Notes under the pieces: generated by a model
Database searches by the model: none
The model's input: the letters and a program-made list of their open reading frames with translations, nothing else
What the model was told of the DNA's origin: nothing
Shown: positions 11,669 to 23,038 of the stretch, in pieces
How positions within the stretch are numbered: position 1 is the stretch's first letter
How the letters are laid out: each line of letters begins with the position of its first letter
NCBI GenBank assembly: GCA_022661535.1
Contig: JAKULF010000001.1
Location: 3,162,001-3,226,000, forward strand
Length of the DNA stretch: 64,000 bases
Origin: Eutypa lata
Taxonomy: Eukaryota > Ascomycota > Sordariomycetes > Xylariales > Diatrypaceae
Direction of reading: 5' to 3'
Made by a program: the position numbers and the translations under genes

Positions 11669-14485
11669 GAAATAGGGGAGAATAAAGAGGAAAAGGAAAG
11701 GGAACAAAAAAAACAGTCAACAAAAGAGCAACCAAATAACGAGATATGAAAACAAGACAAAAATAAATAGGAGAGGGGGGTAGGCAACTTAGAGAGGGAG
11801 GGGCGTACGTACGTACGGTGACCGACCGACGATTTGGATGATCAAACAAATGAAGACGATGATATAATGGTCATGATTAAACTGACTGAATTGATTGGAT
11901 CGGTGATTGACGAGGTCGAAAGGTTCATTTCAAGGGTGCGATAACAGGAGAGGTAACAGTCCATCAATCAATAGAGACGGGATAGCAAGTATATAGTATG
12001 GAATGTACATAAGGCGTCATAAGTTTACACGGGGGGGATAAATATGTAAACCTGAATTTTTCTACCATTACACCCTCACTCCTCAATTTCTTTTCTTTCG
12101 AACTTTACTCTGCTCATCCATATCTATATATACCAGATCCTCAGCTCAAAAGAACTTTTTCAGGACCGATACCTAGCTAGATAGGTTCCTCGGTGTTTTA
12201 TGACAGACGTACCTAGCGCACGCCCCGAGGACATCAAGTCCGCAGCTTCTTATCTTATTTACTCCCAGAGTGGAGACTTTTGTGCGTGGATATAAGTCAC
12301 ATCCAACTTCACCTTGTTGTCTTTAGAATACAAGTGATATGATCGTCATGCAATAGTGAGCTGACAGATGTAAGAAGCTGCGGAACCTATAGTTGGTATA
12401 GCCGCAGGAGTGTAGGTCGACAAATCTACAGTTTCAACCCTGCTAATAACGACATATTCTCTGTAGGCAAAGAGAGGTTCCAAAACAGCGCTACTTGAAG
12501 GGTTCATAGTAGATTCCTGTCCTGTGAAGTCCTTCCATTATATATGTATGACATGATAGCCTCTTGGGATATGGAGATACCGAGACGAGACCAGCTGCCG
12601 TATCACCACATAATAGCAATCGATAAAAAACTCCATGTATATGCTTAGGCTCGCCATTATAGCAGCTTCCTTGTCTGTGTCACTGCCATTTCTAGACTAA
12701 TCCATAATATCTCTTCAACGTTCCAAGTCTTAATATAGGTACCTAGTGAATCTTGAGAGGTTCAAGGGGGGCATATCCTATGTGATATTGTGGTGAAATT
12801 ATGTCCTGCTTGGGTTATGTCTAAGGATCAATGCCACCTCGTCGACTGATGCAAGGAAATAAATTTCTCTAACACACCCATCAGATAGAACGTAGGGTTT
12901 GGAAGAGTATGTAAGTATTAGTTAATGAACAGACCATTGACCATTACTTACGACACCTACATGATAGATCTCAGCCATGAGATCAAACAGAGGGAATGAC
13001 TTCATACGGCACTATTCAGGCGTTTACAGTATGATGATGGTAGGATGTCCACTTGAATAACTAGATATATTAAGCCTCTATGAGCCTTTTAAAAGATCCA
13101 TATCCGCACCCAGTTGGTTACGTAACCGTTCAAAAGAGATGTTCTACCATCGAATGTCACTGTACACATAGTGGTACACCGCATGGTATTCTTCTTTAGT
13201 CTCAATAATCTACTATTTTGTGCAACGTGGTGATCTTCTCTGTTTGCCCGCGGGCTACGACACACTTTACAGGAAGCACACCTTTTGCGTTAATACAATA
13301 GTGCATCGGTTTGTAGCATGGCAAGTCTGAAACCGTACAATGAGATACATATTAGCATCAGGTCCCCTTTGTCATAGATAAATCAGCTAACGAGGAGATC
13401 GCCTATACGACTTCTTCATTATTCACTACCTCCATATATGGTGCATTCTGTAGGCGAACCCAGGTGCACCTGTTAGCAGGATGTAGCGTCCAACCAAGCA
13501 TTGTGAAGGCCACAATGTACTATGCTCCGAAAGCTTATATGGTGGTGTACATCTATGAGTACTATGTCTTATGTTCGGGCTAATGACGCTCGAGGATCCA
13601 TTAATGAATGGTGGGTGCCTTCAAGATATTATTCTACGCGAACGATATAAACACATTGATGCAAACAATAATTTGGGATCTTTATTAGGCTAAAGTCATT
13701 TATTACATTTATACTGAAAGCTGGCCACGCCAACTGACCTTGACATGGCATCTCCTAGACACGACGTTAACGCAGGTGCAGGCATCGAGATCATGTTTGT
13801 ACACAGTCTGGCTGGAGACCCTGACGACCTGGATATATTCCAACGGAAGAAGTTGTTGCCCCAACTACTGGCCACGAGAGTGGTTACCCTAGGGCTTTTC
13901 AAGCGCCAAAACCATCATTTTAAACTATAACTGTAGCTTTTTTGTCCCAGATTCTTTGCAAGCCGCTGCCAACTCACCAGGTGCTTACCCACATGTTCCT
14001 CTGCGCTTATAGTTAAATATGGGAACACCTAAACATGCATCTTTTCGATTGCTGACATGAACAATGTAGAATAGATGCTCTTTGACCTTCGTGTGCTCCA
14101 ATATTGGAGGATTGGTTGTTGAAAAGCCCTATGAGAGTCGCTCTAATCGAGCAGGCATGTGGTGGTGGACAGCAACATCACCGACGCAATGCAGGGGTTC
14201 ATGTTTTGGACACTCCTCATTCCACGCCCTGTTCACAGTTGATGAAGCAGCTTGAACTAATCCCCAGTAATGGCGAGACAGACAAAAAAGTGCTTGGGGT
14301 GGAGATACTTCAATAGGTCCAAGATATCATGAGTGTGGTACACATAAACTTTATTAACAGGATAAAACAATGCCACCTTCTCCCCGAATCCTTCCGTGGA
14401 GGGAGAGGGGTGACGCGATTAGGCGTAATCACGGATAACGGTGGCCTGATTTAGTACAACTTTCTGTGAATAAAAGAGTGACTGG
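11669..14485. other. Gene-poor stretch, 2.8 kb
   Basis: I find no supportable gene. The ORFs at 13696-13902 (-), 13745-13930 (+) and 14104-14316 (+) overlap or lack any family likeness. Stops are frequent in all frames from 12050 to 13600. The first 200 bases are the 3' flank of the membrane-protein gene. Confidence 0.5.
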
Positions 14486-14569
14486 ATAGAATCAGCTAGC
14501 TTCGGATTTACTCCTTCCATGAATACTGGAGAATAGTTTATGAATTGGAAAGGGGAACCTGTTCCATGC
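14486..14569 (+). pseudogene. Relic of an SDR C-terminus, opposite strand to the neighbouring SDR
   Basis: Read from 14486, this strand gives FTPSMNTGE, a stop, then FMNWKGEPVPC. The intact SDR at 14641-15635 ends LTPEMSGQFINWKGEPVPW. The relic therefore matches the last 20 or so residues of that gene, tail to tail on the opposite strand. It has an in-frame TAG and lacks the closing Trp-stop. No further upstream part of an SDR is recognisable. Confidence 0.55.
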
Positions 14570-14678
14570 GGTGTCCCATCAATCTCGGGTCGTTGCCCCT
14601 GATCGCTACTACCCCTATCCTAGCAGGTGACATTGATATGCTACCATGGAACAGGTTCCCCTTTCCAATTTATAAACT
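14535..14678. repeat. Inverted repeat, two 34-nt arms
   Basis: The arms are 14535-14568 and 14645-14678, identical in 33 of 34 positions when one is reverse-complemented, and separated by 76 nt. The right arm is the last coding part of the SDR gene; the left arm lies in its 3' flank. A transcript of the SDR gene reading through could fold into a long hairpin that includes its own final codons. Confidence 0.9.
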
Positions 14679-15635
14679 GGCCTGACATTTCAGGAGTTAA
14701 TCTCTCAATGACGTCTACCATACCATTGCATGCCTCTACAATGTCGTCCCGCCCCTTCCACCTAGTCAGTCTTGTCTTGATCCAGCCCGGGTCGAGGGCC
14801 AAGGTCGTTACGGGAATATTGTCTCTTTGAAAGTCTAGGGATAAGGTTTTGGCTTGCTGGTTAACCGCTGCCTTGGCCATACGGTAGCCAATGGTCTCGC
14901 CATCGTGGTCATCCGCTGCAAATGATATTAGACGGAAAGTGCAAAGCTAGAAGGCATTTACCAACCTCCGATGCTGCCAGATCTGGACGAAATATAGACC
15001 AATTTACCACTCCCATCTTTGTTCATAAGTGGTAGAAAGTGCTTGACAACCATAAAAGGGCCCTTGCGATATCATGTCAGCTAATCAACCGAAGAAAGTA
15101 CACGGTATTGTTTAGTAGCGGAGACGGACAGCAACCATTACTGCGAATCGTTCCATGATATCATCGAACTCATGGGCATGCCATTCAAAAGGGTACACTT
15201 TAGTCCCTGTAGATGCAATCAGGCCAAGAATATCGAGAATAGTCGTCTAAATCATACCACCGCAATTGATAAGTACATCAATGGTGATGTTTTGTGCCTT
15301 CAGCTCTGTGGCGCTAGATTCTATGGTAGCCGTGTCGCTATAGTCGATCTCGATGATCCGAGATCCAGCTTCTTTGAGCTGCGCAATTAACAGTGAGCCA
15401 ACATCACTAACGAAAGCGTATATGAGAATTCTGGACACTGACGTCGGCAATTGATGGGTCATCCGAGGCGAGAGTTTCGGGTCTCACTGTCCCAATCGTA
15501 CTCCATCCTCTCTCTGCGAATGTTCTGATCAACTGCAAACCGATTCCTCTATTTGCACCTGGAAATTCAATTAATGGTAGTCATGACAGCGTGACAGAAG
15601 GAGCAGGTTTTACCGACTATCAACACTGTCCTCAT
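14641..15635 (-). CDS. Short-chain dehydrogenase/reductase (classical SDR)
   Basis: NAD(P)-dependent oxidoreductase, substrate unknown. Exon 1 (15635-15614) and exon 2 (15558-15443) give MRTVLIVGANRGIGLQ, with the glycine-rich cofactor loop. Exon 3 starts at 15378 after a 64-nt intron. A further 51-nt intron (GTATGA donor, CTACAG acceptor) is needed to remove an in-frame TAG after INCGG, the strand that normally reads NNAG. Later exons supply DDIMERFAVM, GPFMVVKHFLP, the serine block SSRSGSIG and the catalytic YRMAK, then ALDPGWIKT and the end at 14641. The donor after FAVMVA would be the weak GTCCGT, or GTAATG four residues earlier. The gene is probably intact, but its splicing is not certain. 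It lies near an oxoamine synthase and an aldehyde dehydrogenase. Confidence 0.75.
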
Positions 15636-17697
15636 TATCGTAGAAGGCCTTAGGCGTTGGCAGTGTCACGACTTGACCGTTGGGACAGCGTATTCTGAAA
15701 TGCACACAATAAAGGATGTTTATTAAACAGACGGACTTGGAGAAGTCATAGGCATGTTTTGATTCATGAATAACGTGAATCCTGGGGTCTTAATTCAACA
15801 AAAGCCAGAGACTGTCTTCTTCGTCCAAAGGCATGTGGACGAAAGACTAAGGGTCCTAGAAATTTGGAAAGAAACAATAGGTAGGGGGCTAATCATGTGA
15901 CCGAGAAAAAATGAGAGACTGAAAGTAGGTATGGATGCGGAGATTCAGAGGTGATCAATGATAGCATCCGATTCGCCTCATCGGACAAAACATATCCATG
16001 CCTTGAGGCTCCCAAAGCCCATGCCAAGGCGGATTGACAAAATTGTCCAATCCACCGTGTAGACACAGTGAATAAGACAGTAAGACTCTCTGCACCCTCA
16101 GTACCAACACTCGGTTTGTCATCGGCTTGTTTCGTGTAACTTTACAGTCCCGATACGATTCCCCCAGGTGTGATGACTACGACGTATGACGTTAATGCTT
16201 GCTGGAGTAGTTTTGTATGATACGACGTCTCATACCGCCTGTTTCTGTAACAACTACGCGCGGTACGAGCAAGAACTGGCGGAGCTTCTTTTATTTATTT
16301 ATATCTTTTTTTGATGTCACGCATTTTCGTGGGGGAGAGACGGAGATGAGCATGCGCAAGCCAACGACGCAATGCAACGGTTGCAGAGTTCTCACTAAAG
16401 TGACATTCCCCTCTCCCCCTTATACACCGCCACATTGATCTTTGATGATAAAGTCTTGGCTTTCCGAACCGCCTTATATGTTTGGTTGCTTGCCGGCGAA
16501 TAGGATGCGGGGAGACAAAAAGCAGGGGATATACCGTTACACCACTGATGTAGGCAAAAGTGGGATGCTGTTAAGTAGGTAGCTCGGGAGCTGACCATCT
16601 TGCAAGGCCTTATATAGCAACTACCACTTAATGCCGTGGCATGGGAAATGCCCCCTATAAAACGTGGGTTAATTGAATAATGCTACGTTCGCATCTGTCT
16701 CGCGCATCATATTACTTTTTACAGAGCCTTGCTTACTACGAAGCATATGCAAACTCCAACAGGCCCAGAGCCCGAGGTAATGCGGTTCAAACGAATGTAA
16801 GCCTTGGCTAATTTATAAGCGGTGATCTCCCCTTGCTGGGTAAATTGGGGTCTGTCTATTAATTTCTGTGAGACGAGACCGAGGCCATCAATCAGAAGGT
16901 TGTAACCTACTATGCCGTGATAGAATCCTGCAAGGCGACATTTGTGATGTCTGGGCACCTAATCACTAGTATCCGACGATTGGCCAAGTAACGACAGTCG
17001 CAACAATTTTATATCGAAGGGTTGCCGAAGCTTACACTAATACCCAAACCGGTCCAACTGTATTGTCCACAGTATACGTTACTTACCATTTCAGGCCGCT
17101 TCAGCCTTCAACGCTTATAGAGAATTGTTTCGGGTGACGAAATTTGGCCATTCATCAGATACTACCTACGTAAGTAGTTGAAGACACAGTGTAGCAGCAC
17201 TGTCGCCCTCTCATCGAACAGTTTAATTGGACATCTTCGTACTAAAGATGTTACATAGATTGGGAAGTCCAGATTTTCACTTGGGCAGGCCGTTGGTTGT
17301 GTAGTCGTGATCTAATTTGCCCAGAATGAGGATGAAGCTAATAGCTGAGAGATAAATCACACCAATGTTTGACAAGGACGATATTACATTGCGAATAGAT
17401 GTAATCTATACTCTGCTATAGATAGTTCCCCATTGAAATCCGCTTATGAAACAGAAAAGACGTGGTGATGTAGAATTAGTCAAACTACTGACAATAATTA
17501 TCCAGAAAGTTTTCAAAGAGTGTGCCGCCGTTAATACTAATTGGAAATATCCTCAGCTCCTCTGAAGTATGGGCTGACTATAACATAAGAGAGAAATACT
17601 CGAAACAATTAGAAAGCATTGCTGTTTTCAAACACAGTAGCACCCCCTGAGAAAAACTTGACACTGAAGGTTTATTTCCACCGTTCGGCCCTGTTAC
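15636..17697. other. Gene-poor stretch, 2.1 kb
   Basis: Contains the upstream side of the SDR gene and the 3' flank of the oxoamine synthase. The ORFs at 16217-16438 (+), 16395-16598 (-) and 16719-16958 (-) show no family likeness. Confidence 0.5.
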
Positions 17698-19339
17698 CTA
17701 ACCGACAACGATACCTTTCGCACCATCCTGGTTCATGAAAACCTGCTGTGCAGCGTAAGAAATCTTACTACTACTACCGGCTTTCTCGCTCGCTTCTGTC
17801 TCTAGCATTTCGTAAGCCCATTCGCAGATAGCACTCGCAAGCGACTCAATCTGCGCATCGGTATGGTCTGCGTGAAACACGAGGCGGACACGCTTCGTTC
17901 CCTTCGGCACGACCGGGGGTCCCACAGCAAGGACGCTGAAGTTTCGAAGGAGAAGGTGGCAGAACAAGTGCTCGTTATAGCATTGGCGCGTCATTATGTA
18001 CGAGATGTGGCTGAGGAATTGTTTGGATTCGAAACCGTCGGCGTTGGGCACGGATAGTATACCCGCGTCAACTGCTCTTCGATAGACAGGATGGCTCGTG
18101 ATGGACCTGTAGAAGTGTCTAATGACCTCCTGAAGTTTGACTTGCAACTGGTTTCCCCGTTAATATTTTTACCATTGAGGATTGACTGTCAACTTGTGGT
18201 ATGCTACTTACAGCCTCTATCTGGCCTGATCTCATGTATCTATAAGCGATCCGGATCGGGCCCACCATGGAGAACTGCGGAGAGTTGGAATAGATCACAA
18301 CTCGTCCATAATTGATCAGCATCGACCGGACAGTCTCATTGCAGAGTATCACAGCTGTATGCATTTAGTCTAGTCTTCTTTTCCCAAGCTTTATAGAAAA
18401 GTGCTCACCTCCACCACTCGCCGGTATGGCTTTGCTATACGTGTGGACACGGATAGCAATGTCCTTCTCCAGACCAAGCATGTTGACTAGACCACTCCCC
18501 CCTTTGCCGATGACGCCGGTAGAGTGAGCCTCGTCAATGACGAATTGTGCATTGCCTTTTGGAAATATCTCCTTGGCAACCGCTACCAGTTCTGCCAATG
18601 GCGTCACGTCCCCGTCCATGCTATACAGCGACTCAACGCTAATGAGCAGACAGCGCTTGTCCTCCCCGATCAACGGGTAGCTCTGCCTCACCCTCGTCAA
18701 TGTCTGCCGGAAGTCATCCACATCGTTGTGCTTGAAGGAGATCTTGGTAGATGCACGAGTCAGTTTCATGCCCTCGTGGAAGCTCGCGTGGATGAGCTCG
18801 TCGTATACAATGACGTCTCCTCGCTGCGGAATCGCAGACATTATGGCGCCGTTCGCATCCCAGCCGGACTTGAGCAGGAGTGCGGTCTCGGCGCCGTGGA
18901 AAGCAGCAATCTCATGCTCGGTTTCCGAAGTGTAACTGCTGTTCCCCATCACGCGCGAGACGCCATCGTTGAGTTTGAACCTGGATTCTGTAGCCAGCTC
19001 GTCTAGGTATATGCGCCGCAGGGTACCGCTCGAGGTGAGAGATAGTATGTCGAAGGTCTTGAAGTCGACGCTCTCGGGCGCTCCCTCGCTACGTGGGATG
19101 CTGTATATGGTTCCGTCGGCGCGCCGCTTCTCGAGGACCTGCTCCAGGTTTCTGTAGAATATAGGATCATTGCTTTTCCTAGACTCTGCAAGTCTAGAGC
19201 TTGTGTAAGGGGTAGGTAACTCTCCCGAGAGCATGATGTGGAGCTTGGGCCTTGGGGCAATACAACACAATTTCTTTCTTGTTGCCGGCTGAATTTCGTG
19301 GAGTCTGTTATTTACCAATGTCCTCATGGTGGAAGGCAT
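17698..19339 (-). CDS. Alpha-oxoamine synthase family PLP enzyme (8-amino-7-oxononanoate synthase-like)
   Basis: PLP enzyme of the group that condenses an amino acid with an acyl thioester (BioF, serine palmitoyltransferase and the release enzymes of some polyketide pathways). Exons: 19339-18409, 18354-18212 and 18147-17698, giving 507 residues. Introns of 54 and 64 nt are in phase. Visible features are ETEHEIAAFHGAETALLLKS, a DVIVYDELIHAS block, DEAHSTGVIG, and the PLP lysine in HTYSKA at about residue 303, right before intron 1. The loop that is usually GSGGSR reads NDGVSRVMGN here. The start is the ATG at 19339 (others follow at 19327 and inside MLSGELP), leaving an N-terminal extension of 60 or so residues of unclear role. 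The closest likeness I see is fungal BioF, but a role in metabolite assembly is open given the PKS relic 15 kb away. Confidence 0.85.
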
Positions 19340-20700
19340 GGCACCTCTGGAGTTATAGGGAAAAGAGGCCACCCTCCACAATGAATATTAATGGGAGGCT
19401 CTTTCAACGGATGGGCCACTCCGGCCTACATTGGCGAACAGAGATATCACCACACATTGCTCTATTTCACATTACCTTAGTTATACACCGGGAAATGATT
19501 GGACGATAATCAGACTGTCATGATGGATGGACATAAGACTGATCGTGTAACTGCAACGGTAAGTTCGGGAAAGCCAGGACTCTGTAGATCTTGCGTTTGG
19601 TGGACGCACAACTACTGATTGGAGACAGTACGGCATATCGATTAGACCAATGGTGCGCAGATAAAGCACTTGGATGAACTTACTGCTGCCGATTTGATTA
19701 AGTAGTAGTTACCTCGAACGTAACCTCTTGGATTTCTTGGTATTTATAGATGGACACGTTTGCACGCATGTTTGTATATTCGCTCGGTCTTCATTCCTTT
19801 CTAAGTATTCGATTCGGTGCAATACGAAGGTCCCGAGAGCCTCATTTTTCGATGACCAATGAATGGCAATATGTTGCGAAATTAGGTTACAGCAGGTTAA
19901 AAGGAGAACTGCACTTCTTCTGTAGCGGGGAGTCCTTGGCCCGAAACTCCTAGGTCATTGGCTGAATGATTCGCACTGTACGTGGCTAGAGAGGGAAAAA
20001 TAGTGGTATGAACTGACATCATCCAATTGCAACTACCGAGTACATTACTTTAGGGGCTGTTGAAAATCTTACTATTCTGTGTGGTATTCCAGCGGCGATC
20101 ATGGACATGTATTTTTCCCCCAGAGTAGCAGTCCGTGATCAGAAGGCATAAATACTACTAATGATTCTTTACCAATATCACCGGAGATGTCGCAGTGGAA
20201 TTAAGTAGCGTTACTGACACTAGATCAATAACGGTTCTATTTTGCGATGCAGTAGGGGAGATATGACAATCACTACTGTTTTCGAGCGTTGTGTACCAAA
20301 TGAGCGATGTAGTAATACTACAACCATCATTTTTTCTATGGGTGGTATAAGGGACGATGGTTAAGTAGTACGGAATGCAACCTTTCTCTGCCTACCCCAC
20401 GCAATCCGTTGTCTCCCCCTTCATCCCATGCTCGGTTTCCTATCTGAACCACCACTGAGTCGAGGCGAAACCTTTTGGATAGATCGCTGTGTGTTTATGT
20501 GAAATAACGAAAGCTCTCTTATGTAGAAGTGATCATAATTATAAGACCGAACTACTCCTAAGCTTTTGATAGTAGCACCTGGCAATCCTGCCTATATTTG
20601 CCATTCTTCTCTCTCGAAAGCTGTGTTCGCTTGTGATCATATGTCCTCTTATGAGCATCCCTTGTCGATAGTTTAGCCCCATCCATTATCCTATCTCACG
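19340..20700. promoter_or_regulatory. Divergent intergenic region, oxoamine synthase / Pth11-like gene
   Basis: 1.36 kb between two divergent starts, so it holds both promoters. The ORFs inside (19252-19509, 19481-19669, 19750-19953) have no family likeness. No repeated operator is evident. Confidence 0.4.
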
Positions 20701-22145
20701 ATGCCGTATCAGCAAAAGTATTATCAGAAACCCGGGCACATCATAGCTGCTGGTATAGCACTTCCTATAGTGGATATTATTGCAGTCACCCTGAGGTTTT
20801 GGACCCGCCACGAGCAGAAGCAAGCATTCAAAACTGATGATTGGCTCACGATTCCCGCTGCCGTACGTGTCCTGAATTGACAGCGTTTCGTAGTGAATAA
20901 AGAAACTGACTATGCGCGTAGCTTATGACCACAGGCATCGGCATCTGCCTCGTTTATGGCGTATCGCAGGAAGCGTTCGGATATACCATCAAAATACCAC
21001 CTGATCTGGAAGGAAGTCCCCTCGACCTTGAGACTTACCAATTGAGCGTTGCACTGAAGGTATTTCCAAAATGCGGCTGTATACCTGGAATAAAGTCTAA
21101 TAATCAAACCAGCTTCAGTGGGCTTTTACTTTGATGCTCCCATTAGCCCTAGGCTGTGTTAAAGCCAGCTTCCTGTTTTTCTACATGCGAATCTTCTCCA
21201 TCAACAAAAGAAGCGCGATCCATTTCCTACTCGTGGGCATGAATATACTGGTCTTATCATGGACAATTGCGATATTCTTCGCAGAGATGCTCCAATGTGG
21301 AACTAGGTTCTGGGCCAATTGGAGCACGCTTACGAATCTCGACATCCAGTGTACGGAAACGACATACATAGCCCTTGGGCTCGCTATTACGGACTTCGTC
21401 ATTGACGTTGTGATCATCGGCATCCCCATTCCACTGGTAGGCAGCTTTCTCGAAAACCGCACCCTCGCCACTACTTCTACGAGGCTAGATGTCGTACTTG
21501 TGCACATGGCTAACGAGTGGATAGATTTGGCAATTGAACTTATCTCGCACGAAGAAGCTGGCTCTGATTGCAGTTTTTCTTCTTGGCATAGTGTATGGCC
21601 CTATCCCAGCCGCCATTCTACGCCATTCTAACGCTTAGCAGGACAGTAGCAGCCTCATTAGTACGGCTCATTGTAATTACCCGTCTGGTGACGGAGGGCT
21701 ATGACAGCTTGGAGGATGGATTTTGTGCGCCGCATCCCAGCTAATACCGATCATGCCAGAACTTCCAGCTAACCAGGTCGCAGTTCAAATAGCAACATCT
21801 CTCTATTGGGGGATGATTGAATCTGGTATCGGCGTCTTTGCCGCCTGTCTCCCCACGCTCCAGTTCTTTATCAGAGCAAAGACATGGAAAGGAGTTATTA
21901 ACACCCTCAAATCGTTCTCCACGGTGAATCTCTCAGTGAGAAGACTTCTCGCGTCGAGAGAAAGCAGACGCGGTGTATACATCAATGACACAGCCGACGT
22001 TGCATACTCGAACAAGGATAGTCATCCTATTCTGTCCAAATCGGCCAGTTGGACGCACCACGGAAGAAGCGAGGGAGACTTGGAAGTTCCATTGGAAAAC
22101 ATAAGCACAGGAAGAGCCGTACAATCACGTCCTACTGCTTGCTGA
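20701..22145 (+). CDS. Pth11-like seven-transmembrane protein (fungal rhodopsin-domain family)
   Basis: Plasma-membrane protein of the large fungal family related to Pth11, thought to act in surface or signal sensing. Six exons: 20701-20862, 20922-21059, 21119-21436, 21525-21592, 21642-21724 and 21784-22145, giving 376 residues. Seven hydrophobic segments are visible, near IIAAGIALPIVDIIAVTLRF, the LMTTGIGICLVYGV helix, FTLMLPLALGCVKASFLFFY, FLLVGMNILVLSWTIAIFF, ITDFVIDVVIIGIPIPL, LIAVFLLGIVTVAASLVRL and MIESGIGVFAACLPTLQFF. The conserved YWGMIESGIG block is rebuilt only by the last junction. The tail is polar and Ser-rich, as usual. There is no CFEM domain at the N-terminus. Confidence 0.85.
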
Positions 22146-23038
22146 TTCGTAACATGAGCACTCGAGGCATTGTTCGTTTCAACGTACCGTAGTCGTCAAA
22201 CTAACTATGCAGACACCTTTCAGGTGCAAGGATGAGGATAGGGGATAGACAGCGAATTGTACAAGTGTTTTTTTTTCATGTGCTGGGATTGGGGGCCACT
22301 GCTGGTGTCTCGTAAGAATACTTATGACTTAACTAGTGCTGTCGTTATAAACCGAATTAGATACTGTCTGATAATCAATACGACTAGTATAATTTTAACT
22401 AATGTATGTTGTTGTTCAGGTGCGTGTTGACCCGTCTGACCTAGGCTGAGAGATCGTGATCTAGTGCTAGTGAGGCTAAAAACCGACTCTACATAAAAGC
22501 TGCATGCGACTGGTTATAGAATAGACCATGCATATGGGGTTGGGCCCGTGAGAAGATGATTTGAACGACCATGCATGTCGTAATTACCCCCCATAACATG
22601 TCGCCGACTACGCTGAGCACACTACAGACCCAGTTCTACCATTCATAGTCGTCAGGACAGATGATGTGAGTCTGTCATTAACAAATCGGCAAACGAACAT
22701 CGCCTCGTATCGGACTCTACAGCGAATGCCACTAGGTTATGACGACCTCATTGGTATTGCTTTGTCCTTTGTACAACTTCATTATCTCATTATGAATATG
22801 ATTTGGATCAATAATACAGAAGTACTATATTATAACGCACGTCTAAACTTAGTGATAATGGCGATGGAAAAACGTCAAACATAATGAGCGCAACTGGTTA
22901 TCACATTGGGAAATTCTTTCCGTGCGAGCTCTATGATGGTATATATTGAGGAGAAATCTTAGATCGTATGCCAATGGATGTGGGGTTGAAACCATTAATA
23001 CACTGGACTCTAATCATAACTTTGCCCAAACAAATCTA
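22146..23038. other. Intergenic between convergent genes
   Basis: 3' flanks of the Pth11-like gene (+) and the aldehyde dehydrogenase (-). The ORF at 22666-22884 has no family likeness. Confidence 0.5.

Noticed and set aside
11301..11849. Ser/Pro/Cys-rich ORFs antisense to the membrane-protein gene
   Set aside because: They are complements of its low-complexity tail (poly-Ser, poly-Ala, Lys-rich).
18524..19006. 160-codon + strand ORF
   Set aside because: Antisense to the oxoamine synthase exon with its PLP motifs.
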